NCBI GenBank assembly: GCA_900552305.1
Contig: URZD01000019.1
Location: forward strand, 1 to 17,712
Direction: 5' to 3'
DNA from: an uncultured Eubacteriales bacterium
GTDB lineage: Bacteria > Bacillota > Clostridia > Monoglobales > Monoglobaceae
DNA length: 17,712 nt
The notes beneath the pieces were generated by a model that saw only the letters and a list, made by a program, of their open reading frames with translations, made no database searches and had not been told where the DNA came from. Shown here piece by piece: positions 14,197-17,712 of the stretch. Numbering within the stretch: the stretch's first letter is position 1; every line of letters starts with the position of its first letter. A program made the position numbers and the translations under genes.

Positions 14197-14234
14197 GGCA
14201 TGGCGCGGAACGGATTACGTTCACGCCCTGCCGA
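14197..14234 (+). other. Imperfect hairpin after the binding-protein gene
   Basis: GGCATGGCGCGGAACG and the later CGTTCACGCCCTGCC pair over about 13 positions around a GATTA loop. There is no T run, so it may stabilise the upstream mRNA segment. Confidence 0.35.
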
Positions 14235-14263
14235 ACTGTCAAAATACCGAAAAGCCAATCGGG

Positions 14264-14300
14264 CAGAGGGGCGCACAGACCCCTCTGTCTGTGTTTGTTT
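14264..14300 (+). terminator. Attenuator-like exclusive hairpins in the ABC operon
   Basis: Hairpin A (CAGAGGGG 14264-14271 with CCCCTCTG 14280-14287) and hairpin B (CACAGAC 14274-14280 with GTCTGTG 14287-14293) share bases and cannot form together. B is followed by TTTGTTT and acts as a weak terminator. This would lower permease and ATPase expression relative to the lipoprotein. Confidence 0.55.
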
Positions 14301-14347
14301 AAATGCTACTGTGATTTGTTTAAAGCTACTATGAAAGGTATATGAAA

Positions 14348-15043
14348 ATGGAATCAATAATTCAGACGTTTTTAAACTGGCAGCAGTCGTTTGCGCAGTC
14401 ATTCGTACCGGTAACACAGTCACTTATGGAAGGCTTTGGAATGACGTTCAAGCTGTTTTGCCTTACGCTGCTTTTTGCGCTACCGCTCGGACTGATTATC
14501 AGCTTTGGCTCTATGAGTCGCTTTAAGCCGCTTAAATGGCTTGTAAAAACCTTTGTGTGGATAATACGCGGTACTCCGCTTATGCTGCAGCTGATTGTCG
14601 TTTACTACGGTCCGGGTCTTTTGTTTAATCTTCCGCTTATGGAGCGGTTTTCGGCGGCGCTGCTCACATTTGTGATTAACTATGCGTGCTATTTTTCGGA
14701 GATTTACAGGGGCGGAATCGAATCGGTCAGCCGCGGTCAGCACGAGGCGGGACAGGTTCTGGGCATGACAAAGACGCAGGTATTTTTCAGAGTAATTCTG
14801 CTGCAGGTCATCAAGCGGATTGTTCCGCCGATGAGCAACGAGATTATCACTCTTGTAAAGGACACCTCGCTTGCGCGTATAATCGCGGTTTACGAGATTA
14901 TATGGAGCGCGGAGCGGTTTGTAAAGCTCAAAGGCCTTATGTGGCCGCTGTTTTACACGGGCGCGTTTTATCTGCTGTTCTCGGGGTTGCTTACGCTTTT
15001 GTTCGGATATATAGAAAAGAAAATGAGTTATTTCAGGAGTTGA
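14348..15043 (+). CDS. Amino-acid ABC transporter permease
   Basis: This 231-residue inner-membrane subunit belongs to the His/Glu/Gln/Arg/opine permease family. It has about five hydrophobic segments, the first near residues 33-56. The RGTPLMLQL motif (76-84, counting from the upstream ATG) typical of this family follows. The EAA loop EAGQVLGMTKTQVFFRVILLQ (135-155), which docks on the ATPase, is present, and so is the conserved NEIITLVKDTSL before the last segments. Two start codons are possible: ATG 14342, only three bases after AAAGG, and ATG 14348, nine bases after it; I prefer 14348 on spacing. The gene is read after the attenuator region and ends four bases before the ATPase start. It probably homodimerises, since only one permease gene is present. 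Confidence 0.93.
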   Translation: MESIIQTFLNWQQSFAQSFVPVTQSLMEGFGMTFKLFCLTLLFALPLGLIISFGSMSRFKPLKWLVKTFVWIIRGTPLMLQLIVVYYGPGLLFNLPLMERFSAALLTFVINYACYFSEIYRGGIESVSRGQHEAGQVLGMTKTQVFFRVILLQVIKRIVPPMSNEIITLVKDTSLARIIAVYEIIWSAERFVKLKGLMWPLFYTGAFYLLFSGLLTLLFGYIEKKMSYFRS

Positions 15044-15047
15044 CGGT

Positions 15048-15830
15048 ATGCCAATATTGGAGGTTAAAAACATAGTAAAGAGCTTCGGCAAGACCGAGGT
15101 TTTGAAGGGGATAGACTTCTCGCTTGAAAAGGGCGAGGTTGTTGCGGTTATAGGCACGTCCGGCAGCGGCAAAACAACGCTGCTGCGGTGCATAAACTTT
15201 CTTGAAGAAGCCGACAGGGGTCAGATAACCGTAGACGGCAAGGTAGTATTTGACGGTGAAAGCGCAAAAAGGCTTTCGGCAAAGGAGCTGCGCGAGAATC
15301 AGCTGAATTTTGGACTGGTGTTCCAGTCGTTCAACCTGTTTCCGCAGTACAGCGCGCTGGAAAATGTCGCGCTTGCGCCAAAGCTGCTGGCAAAGGAGCG
15401 CCCCGATTTCAAAAAGAACAAAAAACAGATATATGCGGATATTGAGAGTCGTGCAAAGGCTCTGCTAAAGCGTATGGGACTTGCCGACAGAATGGACAAT
15501 TACCCGTGCCAGCTTTCCGGCGGTCAGCAGCAGCGCGTGTCAATCGCAAGAGCGCTTATACTGGAGCCGAAGGTACTGTTCTTTGACGAGCCGACCTCGG
15601 CACTTGACCCGGAGCTGACGGGCGAGATACTGAAGGTCATCCGCGACCTTGCCGCACAGCACATGACAATGATTATTGTAACACATGAGATAGAGTTTGC
15701 AAGAAATGTTGCCGACCGCGTTATATTTATGGCGGACGGCGGCATACTTGAAGAGGGCAGCGCCCATGAGGTCATAGACAATCCCAAGAACGAGCGCACT
15801 AAAGCGTTTCTGAGCGGGTTCGGAAGGTAG
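15048..15830 (+). CDS. Amino-acid ABC transporter ATP-binding protein
   Basis: This 260-residue ATPase drives uptake on the cytosolic face. All nucleotide-binding elements are intact: Walker A GTSGSGKTT (36-44), Q-loop glutamine Q93 in VFQSFNLFPQ, signature LSGGQ (156-160), Walker B VLFFD with D180 and catalytic E181, D-loop SALD and switch H213. The SFNLFPQYSALENVALAP segment is the standard mark of the GlnQ/HisP polar amino-acid branch. A lysine-rich insert (ERPDFKKNKKQIYADIES, about 117-134) is slightly longer than in GlnQ. The ATG at 15048 has AGGAG about eight bases upstream, four bases after the permease stop. Operon order binding protein-permease-ATPase is the classic one. Confidence 0.96.
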   Translation: MPILEVKNIVKSFGKTEVLKGIDFSLEKGEVVAVIGTSGSGKTTLLRCINFLEEADRGQITVDGKVVFDGESAKRLSAKELRENQLNFGLVFQSFNLFPQYSALENVALAPKLLAKERPDFKKNKKQIYADIESRAKALLKRMGLADRMDNYPCQLSGGQQQRVSIARALILEPKVLFFDEPTSALDPELTGEILKVIRDLAAQHMTMIIVTHEIEFARNVADRVIFMADGGILEEGSAHEVIDNPKNERTKAFLSGFGR

Positions 15831-15837
15831 GATAGAT

Positions 15838-16119
15838 ATGAAACGAAATGTGGAAAAGGAAAAAGAGTACCTGTTTGACGCAATTCTGAAAATGGAAACG
15901 GCGGACGAATGCCGCGCTTTTTTTGACGATGTATGCACGATAAAGGAACTGGAATCCATTGCACAGCGGCTGACGGTTGCAAGGCTTCTGCGGTCGGGTC
16001 TGACGTTTAACGAGATTGTCGAAAAGACAGGCGCGTCAACCGCGACCATATCAAGGGTAAACCGCTGCCTTAACTACGGCACGGGCTACAGGAATATTCT
16101 TGAGAAAATGGGCGAATAA
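15838..16119 (+). CDS. yerC: YerC/YecD-type TrpR-like DNA-binding protein
   Basis: This 93-residue cytosolic protein of the TrpR/YerC/YecD family has the expected length and a helical make-up. The helix-turn-helix is visible in the second half: LRSGLTFNEIVEKTGASTATISRVNRCLNYG (about 51-81), nearly identical in plan to the family consensus. The first half is a dimerisation helix pair. Whether it binds tryptophan is unknown; most YerC-type proteins are not shown to. It begins seven bases after the ATPase stop with GGAAGG and AGGA just upstream, so it belongs to the transporter operon. An amino-acid responsive regulator sitting with an amino-acid importer suggests feedback on this operon, which is inference. 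Confidence 0.93.
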   Translation: MKRNVEKEKEYLFDAILKMETADECRAFFDDVCTIKELESIAQRLTVARLLRSGLTFNEIVEKTGASTATISRVNRCLNYGTGYRNILEKMGE

Positions 16120-16166
16120 CTAATACTGTGTGAAAACGCTACTATATTACAAAGGGAGACTATCGG

Positions 16167-17441
16167 ATGTCAGCAGTTATTAAGGAAGTACACAGAGGCT
16201 CGCTCGCCGCAAAGCACGGTATCAGAGCGGGCGACGAGATAGTCAGCATAAACGGCCGCAAGGTTACGGACTATCTTGACTATATGTACCTGTCCGCTAA
16301 TGAGGACATCGAGATTGAGCTGAAGGACAGGACGGTCAGAATCAAAAATGAGGACTACGAGCCGCTCGGCATCGAGTTTGAAACGCTCCTTATAGATGAG
16401 CCGAAGTCCTGCCGCAACAAGTGCATATTCTGTTTTATAGACCAGCTCCCGCCGAATATGCGTGAAAGCTGCTATTTTAAGGATGACGATTACCGTTTGT
16501 CGTTTTTGCAGGGTAACTATGTCACGCTGACGAACATGAGCGACAGCGACATTGACCGAATTATCGAGTACAATCTGCCGCGTATAAACGTGTCGGTGCA
16601 TACGACCAATCCGGAGCTTAGGTGCAAAATGCTCACAAACAGGTTTGCGGGCAAAATAATGGATCAGATACGGCGGTTTGCGGACGGCGGAATGCAGATT
16701 AACTGTCAGGTGGTTTTGTGCCGCAACTATAACGACGGCGCGGAGCTTGACCGCACGATAGGCGACCTCGGCAGCTTTGGCGAATGTATAGAAAGCCTTT
16801 CGATTGTTCCGGTCGGAATCTCGGACTATCGCGACGGATTGACAAAGCTGGAAATGTTTGATAAGGAATCGTCGCGCGCGGTAATAAAACAGGTTGAAAA
16901 ATGGCAGAAAAAATTTCGCGCGGAGCGGGATATAAATTTTGTTTATCTGTCGGACGAGTTTTATATTATGGCGGAGGAAGAGCTGCCAAAGGACTCGGAG
17001 TATGACGGATTTCCGCAGATAGAGAACGGAGTCGGACTTTGCACATCAATGAAATGGGAATACGGTATGGCGCTCGAGGACTGCGAGGACACGGCGGTGC
17101 ATACCGAAAAGAGCATTGCCACAGGGGTGCTTGCTTACGATTTTATATGCGGACTTGTGAACAGGCTCGGCAGCGATAAAATTCGTGTCTATAGCATAAA
17201 AAACAACTTTTTCGGCGAGCATATAACAGTCAGCGGACTTGTCACGGGCGGCGACATCATCGCACAGCTGAAGGACAAGCCGATAGGCGAAATGCTGCTT
17301 ATACCTACTGCCATGCTGCGGCATGACGAGGATATATTTCTTGACGATGTTACGGTAACGGAGGTTGAAAACGCGCTCGGAGTAAAAATCGTAAAGGTAC
17401 AAAACGACGGCTTTGAGTTTTTGGAGGCGTTGTTAAAATAG
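16167..17441 (+). CDS. PDZ-radical SAM protein (DUF512 family)
   Basis: This 424-residue protein has a three-part layout. A short PDZ-like domain (about 1-60) shows the GDEIVSINGRKVTDY loop. The radical SAM core follows, with the cluster-binding cysteines C82, C86 and C89 in CRNKCIFCF. The C-terminal DUF512 region contains the typical LSDEFYIMAEEELP, the GLVTGGDI turn and the LRHDEDIFLDD segment. The family is conserved in clostridia and cyanobacteria and has no assigned reaction; the radical SAM motif implies S-adenosylmethionine cleavage with a [4Fe-4S] cluster. The ATG at 16167 has AAGGGAG about nine bases upstream. It lies 47 bases after yerC with no terminator between, so read-through from the transporter operon is possible. 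The frame is intact and of normal length. Confidence 0.95.
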   Translation: MSAVIKEVHRGSLAAKHGIRAGDEIVSINGRKVTDYLDYMYLSANEDIEIELKDRTVRIKNEDYEPLGIEFETLLIDEPKSCRNKCIFCFIDQLPPNMRESCYFKDDDYRLSFLQGNYVTLTNMSDSDIDRIIEYNLPRINVSVHTTNPELRCKMLTNRFAGKIMDQIRRFADGGMQINCQVVLCRNYNDGAELDRTIGDLGSFGECIESLSIVPVGISDYRDGLTKLEMFDKESSRAVIKQVEKWQKKFRAERDINFVYLSDEFYIMAEEELPKDSEYDGFPQIENGVGLCTSMKWEYGMALEDCEDTAVHTEKSIATGVLAYDFICGLVNRLGSDKIRVYSIKNNFFGEHITVSGLVTGGDIIAQLKDKPIGEMLLIPTAMLRHDEDIFLDDVTVTEVENALGVKIVKVQNDGFEFLEALLK

Positions 17442-17449
17442 TTTTTTCA

Positions 17450-17475
17450 GCGCAACGATAAACCTATTGCTGCGC
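17450..17475. repeat. Imperfect 11-bp hairpin after the DUF512 gene
   Basis: GCGCAACGATA (17450-17460) pairs with TATTGCTGCGC (17465-17475) around AACC, with one mismatch and one G-U. There is no T run on either side, so it is probably not a terminator. Confidence 0.35.
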
Positions 17476-17503
17476 CGTCAGGCTTCAAAAAAGGAAGGTA
17501 AAT

Positions 17504-17560
17504 TTGCCGAACATGGATTCATCGGCTTATGTTATATATGGTAGAGTCAATGTTCGGTGA
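17504..17560 (+). CDS. Candidate micro-ORF inside an inverted repeat
   Basis: A strong ribosome site, AAGGAAGG, lies just upstream of TTG 17504 (18 codons) and about 14 bases before ATG 17513 (15 codons). The peptide reads LPNMDSSAYVIYGRVNVR and stops at 17558-17560. The coding stretch is bracketed by CCGAACAT (17507-17514) and ATGTTCGG (17550-17557), a perfect 8-bp inverted repeat, and a terminator follows 9 bases later. No family is recognised. It may be a real small protein, a leader peptide, or simply part of a structured RNA; translation is not proven. Confidence 0.35.
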   Translation: MPNMDSSAYVIYGRVNVR

Positions 17561-17568
17561 AAGCAAGC

Positions 17569-17605
17569 AAAAGCGCCCGAAATCTCGATGATTTCCGGCG
17601 CTTTT
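17569..17605 (+). terminator. Strong terminator at the right end
   Basis: AAAAGCGCC-C-GAAATC (17569-17584) pairs with GATTTC-C-GGCGCTTTT (17590-17605) around a 5-base loop; the only mismatch is C-C. The flanking A and T runs make it usable on both strands. It ends the DUF512/micro-ORF transcript. The last 107 bases after it are AT-rich with nothing recognisable. Confidence 0.8.
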
Positions 17606-17712
17606 CAATGCGATTTTGTTATTTGGAGCAAAAATTATTAGGTTAAAAATAAAGTTAAATTTTAGTTAAAAAAATATTTATGATTTATTTGCTTGCGGTT
17701 GACCGACTTTTT

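Noticed and set aside
14480..15193. 237-codon open frame on the minus strand opposite the permease and ATPase
   Set aside because: It lies antisense to two genes with full family motifs, has no ribosome site and a low-complexity basic translation; a shadow frame.
1..17712. tRNA or rRNA genes
   Set aside because: No cloverleaf with GGTTCRANYCC-type T-arm or rRNA-like segment was noticed by eye on either strand; a covariance search was not possible here.

Overview
The window reads as a chromosomal stretch of a Gram-positive clostridium, most likely from the Oscillospiraceae/Ruminococcus side. The signs are strong AAAGGAG-type ribosome sites, TTG and GTG starts, TTGACN-17-TATAAT promoters, a T-box leader, a YerC/YecD TrpR-like gene, a PDZ-radical SAM (DUF512) protein, and intergenic regions full of short perfect palindromes. 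This assignment rests on style and gene families, not on a database search. No rRNA, tRNA, CRISPR array or intact insertion sequence was seen.

Left edge (1-about 1000): this part differs in style. A LysR-type effector-domain fragment on + is joined near position 360-370 to the 3'-truncated end of a response-regulator gene on -. Both genes lose their C-terminal coding at the same point, so this is a rearrangement or an assembly chimera. A palindrome-rich spacer (997-1317) separates it from the rest.

1307-4086 (- strand): a LysR regulator and a YfcE-like phosphodiesterase form a tight pair. Upstream of them lies a ROK glucokinase with its own promoter and terminator. Divergent from the glucokinase is a galT-galK operon (4376-6572) for the Leloir pathway. 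galK is broken by a 23-bp insertion flanked by a 6-bp direct repeat; removing it in silico restores the conserved GalK motif exactly.

6573-8480 (+): a 775-bp spacer holds two terminators and several repeats. It is followed by a ZupT-like ZIP metal transporter and a small acidic protein of unknown function.

8535-11187 (-): the most unusual unit. A T-box riboswitch with its own promoter and terminator precedes a 763-residue protein that joins an XRE helix-turn-helix, a cupin domain and a complete acyl-CoA synthetase (AMP-forming ligase). The specifier is tentatively read as GUA (Val). The T-box UGGU predicts discriminator base A73, which fits valine and argues against the other reading, cysteine. 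ATACCG-type repeats sit around the promoter and could be a self-operator for the helix-turn-helix domain.

11224-13143 (-): htpG. 13378-16119 (+): a polar amino-acid ABC uptake operon (lipoprotein, permease, ATPase) with an attenuator-like pair of exclusive hairpins between lipoprotein and permease, followed by a TrpR-like yerC gene. 16167-17441 (+): the DUF512 radical SAM protein. The right end carries a candidate 15-18 codon micro-ORF inside an inverted repeat, then a strong terminator.
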